From: Actinomadura harenae
GTDB lineage: Bacteria; Actinomycetota; Actinomycetes; Streptosporangiales; Streptosporangiaceae
Direction of reading: 5' to 3'
Length of the DNA: 64,000 nucleotides
Assembly (NCBI RefSeq): GCF_003696215.1
Contig: NZ_RFFG01000037.1
Coordinates: 1 to 64,000 of the forward strand
Made by a program: the position numbers and the translations under genes. Positions 54,521-62,815 of the stretch are shown here, in pieces. The notes under the pieces are model-generated. The model worked only from the letters and a program-made list of their open reading frames with translations, was not told where the DNA came from and did not search any database. Each line of letters opens with the position of its first letter. The first letter of the stretch is position 1.

Positions 54521-55095
54521 CCCTCCCCCTTTCGTCCGGCGCGTCCGCCCAACGCCCCGGCGGTGATCATCCGCACTCCGGCGCGGAGCTCGCGCCGGAC
54601 CGCCTCGACGTCGCGCAGGTCGTCCTCGAGGCCCCGGGTGAAGGTCAGCAGGACGCCCGCCGCCTGCCGCGCCGTGTCCGGGGCGACCTCGGCCAGGGCC
54701 TGCGCGATCAGCTCGGCGAGCCCGTCCACGTATGCGCCGATCATGTCGGGGACCTGCGCGGACGCGACGGACAGCAGCTCCCGCGCGTGCGCCGGGCCGT
54801 CCCGCCGGAGCCGGAACGCGACCTCGAGCTTCACGCCGAGCACCGCGAGCACCTTCTCCTCGGGTGTACCCGCCGCGTCCGCCGCCACCCGCGCCGCCGC
54901 GGCCGCCTCGTCCAGCCGGGCCCGGACGACCCGCGCGGCCGCCTCCTCCTTGGACCCGACGTACTTGTAGACGGTCGGCCGGGACATCCCCGCCTCGTCG
55001 ACGATGTCGGAGATCGTCGTGCGCCGGTATCCGTACCTGCAGAAACAGCGGTACGCGGCGTCCAGCACGCGCTGCGCGGAGCCCTCCTTCACCAT
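54517..55095 (-). CDS. TetR family transcriptional regulator
   Basis: Regulator of 192 residues. Helix-turn-helix at residues about 8-55: AQRVLDAAYRCFCRYGYRRT, TISDIVDEAGMSRPTVYKYV. The C-terminal domain is Ala-rich and helical. It is the first gene of a two-gene operon with the alpha/beta hydrolase and is divergent from the DUF1254 gene. The AT-rich gap upstream has TTAACA and TGTAAA half-sites 13 bp apart (an imperfect inverted repeat) that might be its operator. Ligand unknown. Confidence 0.9.
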   Translation of the reverse strand: MVKEGSAQRVLDAAYRCFCRYGYRRTTISDIVDEAGMSRPTVYKYVGSKEEAAARVVRARLDEAAAAARVAADAAGTPEEKVLAVLGVKLEVAFRLRRDGPAHARELLSVASAQVPDMIGAYVDGLAELIAQALAEVAPDTARQAAGVLLTFTRGLEDDLRDVEAVRRELRAGVRMITAGALGGRAGRKGEG

Positions 55096-55234
55096 GCTGA
55101 CGAACTTAACACCTGAGTCGAATCTGTAAACCCATCACGCGGGCTTGTTCCGATTTGGCGCGCCGACGTCCGTGACTTGGCGAACGCGCGGGGATAGCTA
55201 CCGGGACTTGGCCGTCGCAGCGCGAGGAGGCGTC

Positions 55235-56581
55235 GTGGACGTGCCCGTCCCCAGATGGGACACCGTGCTGGGCCTTCCGGCCCCGCAGAACCTGGACGAC
55301 CTGTACGACCTGCGCGACCTCCAGGCGGCCTGCCTGCTCTACCAGTGGGGCCTGCCGATCGTGGCGATGGCCCGGCTGGAGCGGGCCGTCCGCGAGGTCG
55401 TGCACGCGCGCGCCGAGGACGTCGGCGCCTTCGTCACCTACGCCGAGCGGCGCGGCATCCTCACCCCGAACACGATCACGCCGTACTACATCACCTGCGT
55501 GGACCTCTCGGTCACCGGCCCGATCATCCTGGACGTCCCGGACGGGCCCATCGCCGGCGGCGTCACCGACTTCTGGCAGCGCCACATCACCGACATCGGG
55601 CCGGACGGCGGACGCCACGTCGTCACCGGCCCCGGCCACTCCCCGCCCGATCTCGGCACGGACGTCCGTGTCGCCGAGTCCCGGACCAACAACATCATGT
55701 GCGGCCTGCGGATCCTCACCCCCGACGCCGACGGCGACCTCATCCGCCGGTTCCGCGTCCGGCGCTTCGACCAGCGCGACGACCCGCCGCCCACCCGCGT
55801 CCTGCACCCGGACGGCACCACCTGGTTCCAGGCCCAGCCCGCCGGGCTCGACTACTTCCGCGAACTCGCCGCGATCCTCGCCCGCGAACCCGTCGAGGAA
55901 CGCGACCGCTTCTTCGCGGGCATCGCCGCCACCCTCGGCATCCGCCGCGAACGGCCCTTCGAACCCGGCGAACGCGTCCAGGAGATCCTCACCGAGGCCG
56001 CGCGCCTCGGCGAGGCGTTCGCGCAGGCCACGGCCTACGCCAAGCGCTTCCCCACCGCCACCTACCGGCCCGACTCGCGCTGGACCCGCGTCGCCAACGT
56101 CGAGCCGTCCCACGTCCGCGACGGCCTCGGCCAGTTCTTCGAACGCGCCGCCTGGTTCTACGAGGCCACCGGCATGTCCGAGGGCATGGCCCACCCCACC
56201 CCCGGATCCGGGCAGGGCTACCTCGGCACCTACACCGACGGCGACGGCGACTGGCTCGACGGCGGACGCGCCTACACCCTCCGCGTCCCGGCCGACCCGC
56301 CCGCACGCCAGTTCTGGTCCGTCTGCGTCTACGACGCCCTCGACCGCACCCTGCCCGGCAACCCGTCCCAGCACGCCGAACTGTCCTCGCGCGACGCCCT
56401 CGTCACCCAGCCGGACGGCAGCGTCATCATCCACTTCGGCCCGGATCGCCCCGCCCACCGCGTGAACTGGATCCAGACCGTCCCGGGCCGCCCCTGGTTC
56501 GCCTACCTGCGCCTCTACGCCCCGACCGAACCGTACTTCGACCGCACCTGGCCCCTCCCCGACATCGAACCCGCGCACTGA
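55235..56581 (+). CDS. DUF1254/DUF1214 domain protein
   Basis: Protein of about 448 residues with the two domains usually fused in this family. The DUF1254 part (about 30-170) includes VYxx-type strands in TPYYITCVDLSVTGPIILDV and TDFWQRHITDIGPDGG. The DUF1214 part (about 340-448) includes AYTLRVPADPPARQFWSVCV, VYDALDRTLPGNPSQ and the closing RPWFAYLRLYAPTEPYFDRT. No signal peptide is seen, although many relatives are exported. The GTG at 55235 has GGAGG 6 nt upstream; an open frame extends to 55145 but lacks such a site. Function of the family is unknown. It ends directly against the convergent kinase gene without a gap. Confidence 0.87.
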   Translation: MDVPVPRWDTVLGLPAPQNLDDLYDLRDLQAACLLYQWGLPIVAMARLERAVREVVHARAEDVGAFVTYAERRGILTPNTITPYYITCVDLSVTGPIILDVPDGPIAGGVTDFWQRHITDIGPDGGRHVVTGPGHSPPDLGTDVRVAESRTNNIMCGLRILTPDADGDLIRRFRVRRFDQRDDPPPTRVLHPDGTTWFQAQPAGLDYFRELAAILAREPVEERDRFFAGIAATLGIRRERPFEPGERVQEILTEAARLGEAFAQATAYAKRFPTATYRPDSRWTRVANVEPSHVRDGLGQFFERAAWFYEATGMSEGMAHPTPGSGQGYLGTYTDGDGDWLDGGRAYTLRVPADPPARQFWSVCVYDALDRTLPGNPSQHAELSSRDALVTQPDGSVIIHFGPDRPAHRVNWIQTVPGRPWFAYLRLYAPTEPYFDRTWPLPDIEPAH

Positions 56582-57106
56582 TCACCCCCGCGCGAACGCC
56601 GCGATCTCGTCCAGCGCGGGCCGGTATCCGTCGGACGTGTCGACGTCCAGGGTCGGGACGTCCATCTCCACCCGCTGGAAGCCGTCCTGGAACGTCAGCG
56701 TGTGATCCGCGTGCGCCCGCCGATGCCCGTCCGCCTCCAGCCGCCGCACGACCCGCTCCCTGCGCACGCCCACCGGCGCGTCACACCGAACGATCCGAAC
56801 GTCCGCGACGTCCGTCAACGTCCCGAGCCGCGGCCGCCACACCCGATCCTGGAACGCCGCCTCGGCGACGACCGTGCACCCGGTCTGGAGCATCATCCGC
56901 AGGACGTCGAAGAACAACTCCGTCGCCTGCCACGTCGCCGCGTCCCCGGGCTCCGCCCGATACTCCGCGTCCCCGAGGACCAGCCCCTGCTTGATCTCGT
57001 CCCGCACCACCGCCGGACACCCGAGCACCCGGCCCAGCCGATGCGCCAGCGTCGTCTTCCCAACCCCCGCCGCCCCACTCACCACAACCAGCCCTGGCCG
57101 CCCCAT
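56582..57106 (-). CDS. P-loop kinase-like AAA family protein
   Basis: Small nucleotide-binding protein of 174 residues. Walker A is GAAGVGKTTLAHRLGRVLG (residues 11-29), followed by AVVRDEIKQGL (substrate-binding acid), TVVAEAAFQDRVWRPRL (Walker B-like region) and RIVRCDAPVGVRRERVVRR (lid). This resembles predicted kinases of the zeta-toxin/gluconate-kinase-like group. The start ATG has no strong ribosome site. It abuts the DUF1254 stop and lies 24 bp after the AAA-nuclease stop. Substrate unknown. Confidence 0.82.
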   Translation of the reverse strand: MGRPGLVVVSGAAGVGKTTLAHRLGRVLGCPAVVRDEIKQGLVLGDAEYRAEPGDAATWQATELFFDVLRMMLQTGCTVVAEAAFQDRVWRPRLGTLTDVADVRIVRCDAPVGVRRERVVRRLEADGHRRAHADHTLTFQDGFQRVEMDVPTLDVDTSDGYRPALDEIAAFARG

Positions 57107-57129
57107 CCCCGCAGGCTAACCCGGCGCCC

Positions 57130-58725
57130 TTAAGCGCGAACGAGAGTGATCTTTCGTCCGGCGGTGGATTCGACGGACTCCACCGTCGTACGCTCAGCGA
57201 CCGGCGGGGCGCTCTTGCGGCGGTCGAACACGATCAGCGTCCCGGTGTCGAGGCCGAGACTGTCCAGGTAGCCGTCGAGCTGGTCCAGGCTGTAGGGATT
57301 CGGGTAGTCCGCATCGCTTCTGTGGACTCTCAGCTCGAACGCCGCCCGCTGGATCGCTCGCCTGCCCTGCTCATCCGTGTACGGCCTGCGAAGGGCGAGA
57401 TCGAGGCCACCCATGCAGAGCCCGTACTCGCCCCCGATGAGGCCGTCACCGTCCAGGACCCGCTGGAGGAAGCCGATGAACGCCAGGTGGCAGGCCGCCT
57501 CGCGGTAGTGGCGGCGCTTGTCCAGGGTCTCGGGGTGGTCCTCCCAGAACGCGAGGAATCCGTCCAGCAGCTTGCCGACGTCCAGACGTCCGTCCGGGAG
57601 CAGCAGGGCTCGCGGCTCGATGAGAAGGGCGTGCTGGAGGGACCGCGACAGGGTCCTCGTGATCGCTTCCTGGTAGATCGGATTGGAGATCCGCAGCGGG
57701 GGCTCCTGGGGGGCGAGGCCGAGAGCCCGCACGAAGCTCACAGCCTCGTAGTAGGTCACGTCGTCGCATTGGGCCAGGTCGTCCGTCGCCTTGAGGGTGC
57801 CCTTGAGCAGCGGCTCGATGACCCGCCGCGTCCGGGGCTCGGGCAGGTGCGCCATCAGGTGAGCGAGATGGGCGGGGTTGTTCTGGATGAGCCGCTCGAC
57901 GGCCCGGTCCACGAGCTCCTCGGTGATCGGCTGGGACGCCGGGACGCACATGACCTCGATGATGTCCCTGGCCAGGGCGTTCACCATCCACGGCTGCCCT
58001 TGGGTCACCTCGAACACCCGCTGGACGGCCGTCGCTTCGAAGACCTGCCCGGTCTCCTCGGTGTGCTGGGCGTACAGCTCGGCGACCTCGTCCAACGTGA
58101 AGTCACCGAGGCGCAGGGTCGTGACACTGATGTCGTAGGGAACAGGAGTGCCCATGCGAGGGTCACTGTGAGTGTTCTCAAGGTCGTGCACGTTCTGCAT
58201 CCCGCACAGCGCCACCGAATGCGGAAACGGGGTCGGCGTGGACATCGCGCCGCAACGGAGCTGGGCGAGCACGTCGGCGAGGCGGGGCCAGGGCAGGCAG
58301 TCGATCTCGTCGAAGAGCAGGACCAGCGGCCGCGAACTGGTCGCCGCCCACTCCGTGAACGCGTCCCCGACCAGGAGGGACGACGGCTCGGCATCGTCCT
58401 TCGCGGGAGGCAGGCAGTCCGTCGGCAGGCCGCAGTCCTCGGCCGCGTTCCGTACCGAGGCAAGGATGAGCCCCTGGGAGCGACGCCGGTCCTCGGCCAT
58501 GGCGGCGGTCTCGCACGAGAACCGCACTGCGGCATAGTCGCCCGTGGCGTTGAGCGCTCGGGCCAGCGACTCCAGCATGGTGGTCCTGCCCGACTGCCGG
58601 GGCGCGTACACCACGAAGTAGTCCCCTCGCTCTGCCAGCCTCCTCGCTTCCGGGAGGCGGGCGAGCGGGTCGAGCATGTAGTGCTTGCCCGGGATACAGG
58701 GGCCGGCCGTGTTGAACTCCATCAC
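57130..58725 (-). CDS. AAA ATPase fused to a PD-(D/E)XK-like nuclease domain
   Basis: Protein of about 531 residues. The N-terminal STAND/AAA-like ATPase has FVVYAPRQSGRTTMLESLAR (Walker A with Arg in place of the usual Lys, about residue 46) and RPLVLLFDEIDCLPWPRLAD (Walker B, about 135). The C-terminal part (about 430-510) fits a PD-(D/E)XK fold: GLCMGGLDLAL, AAFELRVHRS (E-x-R core), DQLDGYLDSLGL and GTLIVFDRRK. Such ATPase-nuclease fusions occur in defence and mobile-element contexts, but the role of this family is not established. The GTG at 58725 is 7 nt after TAGCGT (leaderless); ATG 58722 is the next codon. Confidence 0.78.
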   Translation of the reverse strand: MMEFNTAGPCIPGKHYMLDPLARLPEARRLAERGDYFVVYAPRQSGRTTMLESLARALNATGDYAAVRFSCETAAMAEDRRRSQGLILASVRNAAEDCGLPTDCLPPAKDDAEPSSLLVGDAFTEWAATSSRPLVLLFDEIDCLPWPRLADVLAQLRCGAMSTPTPFPHSVALCGMQNVHDLENTHSDPRMGTPVPYDISVTTLRLGDFTLDEVAELYAQHTEETGQVFEATAVQRVFEVTQGQPWMVNALARDIIEVMCVPASQPITEELVDRAVERLIQNNPAHLAHLMAHLPEPRTRRVIEPLLKGTLKATDDLAQCDDVTYYEAVSFVRALGLAPQEPPLRISNPIYQEAITRTLSRSLQHALLIEPRALLLPDGRLDVGKLLDGFLAFWEDHPETLDKRRHYREAACHLAFIGFLQRVLDGDGLIGGEYGLCMGGLDLALRRPYTDEQGRRAIQRAAFELRVHRSDADYPNPYSLDQLDGYLDSLGLDTGTLIVFDRRKSAPPVAERTTVESVESTAGRKITLVRA

Positions 58726-58773
58726 GCTTCGCACGCTAGCGATCACGCAGAGCCCCTGTGGGTGGTTCGGGGG

Positions 58774-59307
58774 TTAGGGGTGGGGGTGCCACTCCTGGGA
58801 CAGGAGGCCGTAGAGCTCGTCGTTGTGGAAGGTGCCGTTGGCGTAGAAGGAGTTGCGGAGGGTGCCTTCGTGGGTGAAGCCGACGCGGTCGGCGGCGGTT
58901 CTCATCGCGATGTTGTCGGTGAGGGTCTCCAGGGCGATGCGGTTGAGACCGCGGGTGACGAAGCCGTAGTGGCAGAGGGTGCGTACGACGTCGGTGGAGA
59001 GGCTTCGGCCCCGGAAGGCGGGGAGGAGGGTCATGCCGATGTGGGCCGAGCGGCTGTGCAGGTCGATGCCCCAGAGGACGGCCGCGCCCGCCAGGTCCCC
59101 GGACGCCAGGTCGACGATGGAGAAGTCCGCGGCGGTCAGGTCGTCCGGGTCGCGGATCGCGAAGGGGGAGTCCTCCACACCGAGGGGACGCCAGGGGCGC
59201 GTGTCGGCGCGGGAGCGGGTCTCGACGTCGTTGTGCAGTTCCTCGTGAAGGACGGGGACGTCGGCTTCGTGGCGGGCGCGGAGCCCGATCTTCTCGCCTC
59301 GGATCAT
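58774..59307 (-). CDS. GNAT acetyltransferase (RimJ/RimL-like), last gene of the Cys-peptide locus
   Basis: Acetyltransferase of 177 residues: RGEKIGLRARHEADVPVL (N-terminal strand), IVDLASGDLAGAAVLWGIDL, the acetyl-CoA loop around LLPAFRGRSLSTDVVRTLC (about residue 100), and LNRIALETLTDNIAMRTAA, VGFTHEGTLRNSFY, as in ribosomal-protein or amino-group acetylases. AAGGAG precedes the ATG. It begins 31 bp after the S26 peptidase stop in the same direction, so it may belong to the exporter operon. Acetylation of the peptide's N-terminus or of a lysine is possible but speculative. Confidence 0.87.
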   Translation of the reverse strand: MIRGEKIGLRARHEADVPVLHEELHNDVETRSRADTRPWRPLGVEDSPFAIRDPDDLTAADFSIVDLASGDLAGAAVLWGIDLHSRSAHIGMTLLPAFRGRSLSTDVVRTLCHYGFVTRGLNRIALETLTDNIAMRTAADRVGFTHEGTLRNSFYANGTFHNDELYGLLSQEWHPHP

Positions 59308-59338
59308 GCTCCTTGGTATCCGAGGCGAGCACGGATGA

Positions 59339-59764
59339 TCAAGCGGATCTCCGGTGGACCCGGGTCAGCAGCACCCCGACGACGCGGGACCTCCGGACGT
59401 GGCCGAAGTGGCGGGAGTCGTAGCTGGACGGGCGGTTGTCGCCGAGGACGATGACGGTGTCCGGCGGGACGGTCGTCCCGGCCAGGGACTTCATGTCGAT
59501 CTCGGACCACTCCTTGGGCACCTGGTCGCCCGTCACCGCCACGGTGCGCTTCAGGAGCAGGACGTCGTGGTCGGAGAGCAGCAGGGTGATCTGGCCCCGG
59601 CGGGCGCGCCGGGTGCGGCGGATCAGGACGCGGTCGCCCGAGTGCAGGGACGGTTCCATGCTGTCGCCGTCCACGGTGGTGAGGATCAGGTTCCGGCGGG
59701 CCGCCACCGTCCCGGCGGCGACGGCGGCGGTCAGGGCGCCGAGGGTCAGGAGGGTCCGGGTCAT
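59339..59764 (-). CDS. S26 family type I signal peptidase
   Basis: Membrane serine protease of 141 residues with one N-terminal helix (residues 4-22). The catalytic Ser is residue 35 in DGDSMEPSLHSGDRV; the general-base Lys is residue 72 in VLLLKRTVAVTGDQV. The C-terminal box VLGDNRPSSYDSRHFG is diagnostic. It is shorter than housekeeping LepB and lacks the extra loops. The ATG overlaps the ABC exporter stop (ATGA). In this operon it is a strong candidate to cut the Cys-rich peptide leaders, both of which end in Ala-Ser-Ala. Confidence 0.92.
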   Translation of the reverse strand: MTRTLLTLGALTAAVAAGTVAARRNLILTTVDGDSMEPSLHSGDRVLIRRTRRARRGQITLLLSDHDVLLLKRTVAVTGDQVPKEWSEIDMKSLAGTTVPPDTVIVLGDNRPSSYDSRHFGHVRRSRVVGVLLTRVHRRSA

Positions 59765-61629
59765 GGGGTGGTCGCCTCCTGGTAGCCGCTGGCCTGGAGG
59801 CGGAAGAGGCGGGCGTAGCCGCCGTCCGCCGCCAGGAGCGTGTCGTGGGTGCCTTCTTCGGTGATGCGCCCCTCTTCCAGGACGACCACCCGGTCGGCGT
59901 CGCGGACGGCGCTGAGGCGGTGGGAGATGAGCAGGCTGGTGCTGCCGCGGCGGTGCTCGCGCATGAGGGCGTGGACCTCGTGCTCGGCCTCGGGGTCGAG
60001 GCCGGAGCTCGGCTCGTCCAGGATCATCAGGTCACGGTTCTCGCGGACGAGGGCGCGCGCGAGGGCGAGGCGCTGCCACTGGCCACCGGACAGGACGACG
60101 CCGGTCGCGGAGTCGTCGCCGAGGGCGAACATCCTGGTCAGGGACGTGTCGTAGCCCTTCGGCAGGGCGGCGAGGCGGTCGTGGACGCCCGCGCGGGTCG
60201 CGGCGCGTTCGAGGCGGGACGCGTCGTCCAGGGCGGTGAGGTCGCCGACCGCGATGTTGTCGCGGGCGGACATCTCGTAGTTCATGTGGTCCTGGAACAC
60301 GGCGCTGACGCGGTCGCGCAGCTTCTCCGGCGGGATGTCGCGGAGGTCCTCGCCGTCCCAGAGGATCCGGCCGCGGACCGGGTCGTACATCCGGCAGAGG
60401 AGTTTGACGAGGGTGCTCTTGCCCGCGCCGTTCAGGCCGACGAGCGCGACGGCGTCGCCGTGCGGGATCGTCAGGTCGAGGCCGCGGAACACCCACGGCA
60501 GGTCGTCGCCGTACCGGAACCACACGTCGCGGAACTCGATGCCGCGGCGCAGCGGCGGCGCCTCGCCGGTCTCGGCGCGGGGCAGGTCGGACGGCGCGCG
60601 GACGACGGCGACGTAGTGCGTGAACGCGAGCAGGCGGGCCTGGCCTCCGGCGACCGCGGCGGTCAGGGCCGCGAGCGAGGTCTGGACACCGGCGACGGCG
60701 GCGAGGAACATCGCGACGTCGCCGACGCTGAGCGTGCCGTGCCGGGCCGCGTTCGCCGCCCACCACAGGCCGCCGCCCGCGACGAGCGCGCCGAGCGCGG
60801 TGAGGCCGCCCTGGGCGCGGAGTTCCCGCAGGTCCATGCGGCGTTGCGCGGCGTTGGCGCCACGCCGTTCGGTGAGCATGCGGCCGCGCAGGAACGCGCC
60901 GATGCCGAACAGGCGGATCTCGGTCGCGGGCGACGTGCCGGTGAGTAGCTGGCTGTAGAAGAACTCGCGGCGGTGGTGGTGCTCGATGTCCCACTCCATG
61001 GCCGTCCGGCGCCGGGTCAGCAGGATCTCGGCGACGAGCGCGGGCAGCGCGGCGGCGAGGACCAGGCCGGTCATCGCCGGGCTGAGCACCAGCAGCGAGC
61101 CGAGGAACCCGGTCAGGGACACGACGCCGCCGAGCAGGCCGCCGAGGCCGTCCACGATCTCCGGGACGCGGCGGACGCCGTCCTGGGCGAGCCGCAGCCG
61201 GTCCTGGTAGGCGGGGTCCTCGAAGGAGCGCAGGCCGACCTGGCGTTCGGCGGCGGCGAACAGCCGGTCGGTGCCGGTCAGGCTCGCGGCGCGTCCGATC
61301 TGCCCACGCGCGTACCGCGAGACCGAGGGCAGTGCGGCGGCGGCGAACCCGGCGGCGGCGAGGCCGAGCGCGAGGCCCCCGACCGGGGCGTTCCCGCCGG
61401 TCAGCCGGTCGATGACCAGTTTGGTCAGCCAGGCCGTGATGATCGGAGCGGCGGAGGTGGCGACCACCACGGCCAGGTAGAGGGGAACCTCGGCGGGCGA
61501 GGCCCGGAACATGAGCGCGATCGCCTCGGCGGCGGACGCCCGCAGCTCCCGCACGCCGAACCTCCTCGCGTTCGGGTCGTCCTGCGCGTTCGTCTCGTTC
61601 TCGGCGTTCGTCTCGTTCTCGGCGGTCAT
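59761..61629 (-). CDS. ABC exporter (fused permease and ATPase)
   Basis: Half-transporter of 622 residues that would work as a homodimer. A hydrophilic N-terminus with a repeated NETNAENETN tract (about 1-20) precedes six membrane helices (about 45-340, for example VPLYLAVVVATSAAPIITAW). The ATPase has Walker A GLNGAGKST (about 400), signature LSGGQWQRLALAR (about 513), Walker B DLMILDEPSSGLDPEA and H-loop LLISHRLSA. There is no N-terminal C39 peptidase, so leader removal must come from elsewhere, such as the S26 protease coupled downstream. It is coupled by ATGA overlaps to the thioredoxin-like gene before it and the S26 gene after it. The operon context suggests export of the Cys-rich peptides. 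Confidence 0.93.
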   Translation of the reverse strand: MTAENETNAENETNAQDDPNARRFGVRELRASAAEAIALMFRASPAEVPLYLAVVVATSAAPIITAWLTKLVIDRLTGGNAPVGGLALGLAAAGFAAAALPSVSRYARGQIGRAASLTGTDRLFAAAERQVGLRSFEDPAYQDRLRLAQDGVRRVPEIVDGLGGLLGGVVSLTGFLGSLLVLSPAMTGLVLAAALPALVAEILLTRRRTAMEWDIEHHHRREFFYSQLLTGTSPATEIRLFGIGAFLRGRMLTERRGANAAQRRMDLRELRAQGGLTALGALVAGGGLWWAANAARHGTLSVGDVAMFLAAVAGVQTSLAALTAAVAGGQARLLAFTHYVAVVRAPSDLPRAETGEAPPLRRGIEFRDVWFRYGDDLPWVFRGLDLTIPHGDAVALVGLNGAGKSTLVKLLCRMYDPVRGRILWDGEDLRDIPPEKLRDRVSAVFQDHMNYEMSARDNIAVGDLTALDDASRLERAATRAGVHDRLAALPKGYDTSLTRMFALGDDSATGVVLSGGQWQRLALARALVRENRDLMILDEPSSGLDPEAEHEVHALMREHRRGSTSLLISHRLSAVRDADRVVVLEEGRITEEGTHDTLLAADGGYARLFRLQASGYQEATTP

Positions 61630-62174
61630 CGCCGGTTTCCGGACGCCGGGACGGAGAGGGTGTGGAGCGGGAGCTCGTGCATGCGGGCGCCGCTTCCGGT
61701 GATACGACCGTCCTCACCGAGGAGGTAGAGCGCGGGCGTCCACTCGTTCTGGAACGCGCGCGCGACGGGGCCGCCCTTACCGTCGGCCTGGACGACTCGG
61801 GCGACCTCCTCCAGCGCCGCGACCGTCTCGGGCTCCTCGCCGCTGAAGACGGCGAGGACGTTGTCACGGCCGAGGGTGCGGGCGCGCTCGAGGAAGCTCG
61901 GGAGCAGGTCGTGGCAGCCGTCGCAGTCCGCGGAGAAGAACGCGACCACCCCGGCGGCGTCCTCCCTGGTCACCGGCTCGTCCCGGGTGGTGACGGCGCT
62001 GAACTCGGGGACCGTGGCGCCGGGCTTGAGGGCGAACAGGTCGCCCGCGCCCGGGACCGTCCGAGGGCCCGCGGCGGCGTCCGCGCGCATTCGGCGAAGA
62101 ATGCCGAACGTGAGCAGGAGGTTCAACACCGACAGGACGGCGAAGAGGACGACCGCGGCCACCAGATAAGGCAT
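61626..62174 (-). CDS. Membrane-anchored thioredoxin-fold protein (TlpA/MauD-like), copy 1
   Basis: Protein of 182 residues: an N-terminal membrane helix (residues 3-25, YLVAAVVLFAVLSVLNLLLT), a basic stop (RRMR) and a thioredoxin-like domain outside the membrane. LKPGATVPEFSAV begins the domain, and VVAFFSADCDGCHDLLPSF carries the CxxC pair (Cys84 and Cys87), followed by a late WTPALYLLGEDG strand that holds the cis-Pro region. The architecture resembles MauD and ResA, which handle disulfides. It lies after the Cys-rich peptide 1 gene and is coupled to the ABC exporter (ATGA). A role in forming or proofreading the peptide's disulfides is inferred. Confidence 0.88.
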   Translation of the reverse strand: MPYLVAAVVLFAVLSVLNLLLTFGILRRMRADAAAGPRTVPGAGDLFALKPGATVPEFSAVTTRDEPVTREDAAGVVAFFSADCDGCHDLLPSFLERARTLGRDNVLAVFSGEEPETVAALEEVARVVQADGKGGPVARAFQNEWTPALYLLGEDGRITGSGARMHELPLHTLSVPASGNRR

Positions 62175-62235
62175 TATCAGTCCCTGACAATGAGGTCGAT
62201 GGAAAGATGGATCACGCCGGCGCGTTTTCCGGGAT

Positions 62236-62267
62236 CCGGGCGGGACGCGGCGCCACGTCCCACCCGG
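62236..62267. terminator. Hairpin between Cys-peptide 1 and TlpA-like gene 1
   Basis: A 12-bp stem with one wobble pair (CCGGGCGGGACG / CGTCCCACCCGG) and an 8-nt loop, 29 bp past the peptide stop. The second unit has a hairpin at the same place, so it is probably a partial terminator or stabiliser giving more peptide than enzyme. Confidence 0.7.
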
Positions 62268-62295
62268 CCTCGCTCACACGGTGATCACGCGAGGA

Positions 62296-62463
62296 TCAGC
62301 AGGAGCCGATGTACGTCCACTCGCAGCCGCTGTCCAGGCAGCAGAAGCGGAACCAGTAACCGGGGTGTCCGCCGGCGTTGCAGAAGTAGCCGGTGCTGCA
62401 CGCGGACGCCTCGACCTTGTTCGGCACGATGCGGTTGAGGAAGCGGTCGACGAGACGGCTCAT
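62296..62463 (-). CDS. Six-cysteine precursor peptide 1 (candidate secreted disulfide-rich peptide)
   Basis: A 55-residue peptide. The leader of 21 residues begins MSRLVDRFLNRIVPNK and ends VEASA; it has no hydrophobic stretch, so it is not a Sec signal. The core of 34 residues has six Cys spaced C-x5-C-x12-CC-x4-C-x7-C and is rich in aromatic residues and Gly (GYWFRFCC, CEWTYIGSC). The adjacent third and fourth Cys and the spacing fit the general cystine-knot pattern. AAGGAGA lies about 7 nt before the ATG. The Ala-Ser-Ala end of the leader suits signal peptidase I, and an S26 protease is in the operon. Followed by TlpA-like, ABC exporter and S26 genes. No known family is recognised. Confidence 0.85.
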   Translation of the reverse strand: MSRLVDRFLNRIVPNKVEASACSTGYFCNAGGHPGYWFRFCCLDSGCEWTYIGSC

Positions 62464-62588
62464 GGCGCTCTCCTTTTCGTGGCATCCTCCGGAAATTCAC
62501 CGGGAAAGCGAACGGGCACCGGCCGTGCGCGCGCACTTTCGCGACCGGCGCCCCTTTCCCGAAAACTCCCGGTTCTTCGGGGCAGCTC

Positions 62589-62618
62589 CAGTAACCGATG
62601 CCGATCCGTTCCAGGCAA
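62589..62618 (-). promoter_or_regulatory. Candidate promoter of Cys-peptide 1
   Basis: On the minus strand, TTGCCT (62613-62618) and TTACTG (62589-62594) are separated by 18 bp. The second copy has TTGCGG and TTACTA at the same spacing and position, so both boxes are conserved. An AT-rich block TGATCAACTTT (62678-62688) lies further upstream and is also shared. The remaining DNA to 62815 shows no gene. Confidence 0.5.
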
Positions 62619-62815
62619 GTCCCCGGATCCCCGATCGGGGCCGGTTTGTGAGATCCTGCCCAACGCCCTGGCAAGGGTGATCAACTTTTCCCGTATACGC
62701 GGCGAACAACGGCGCCGCTCCCGCCGGAATCGAAACCGTCACGCAACGGAAGGTGACTCCCCTTGGCCGCCGGGACATCCGGCCGGATTGGCGGACAAAA
62801 CGCCCTTGCGCGTGG

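Noticed and set aside
62285..62674. 129-residue minus-strand open frame across Cys-peptide 1
   Set aside because: It is out of frame with the conserved peptide. The 55-codon frame has the strong ribosome site and a conserved paralogue.
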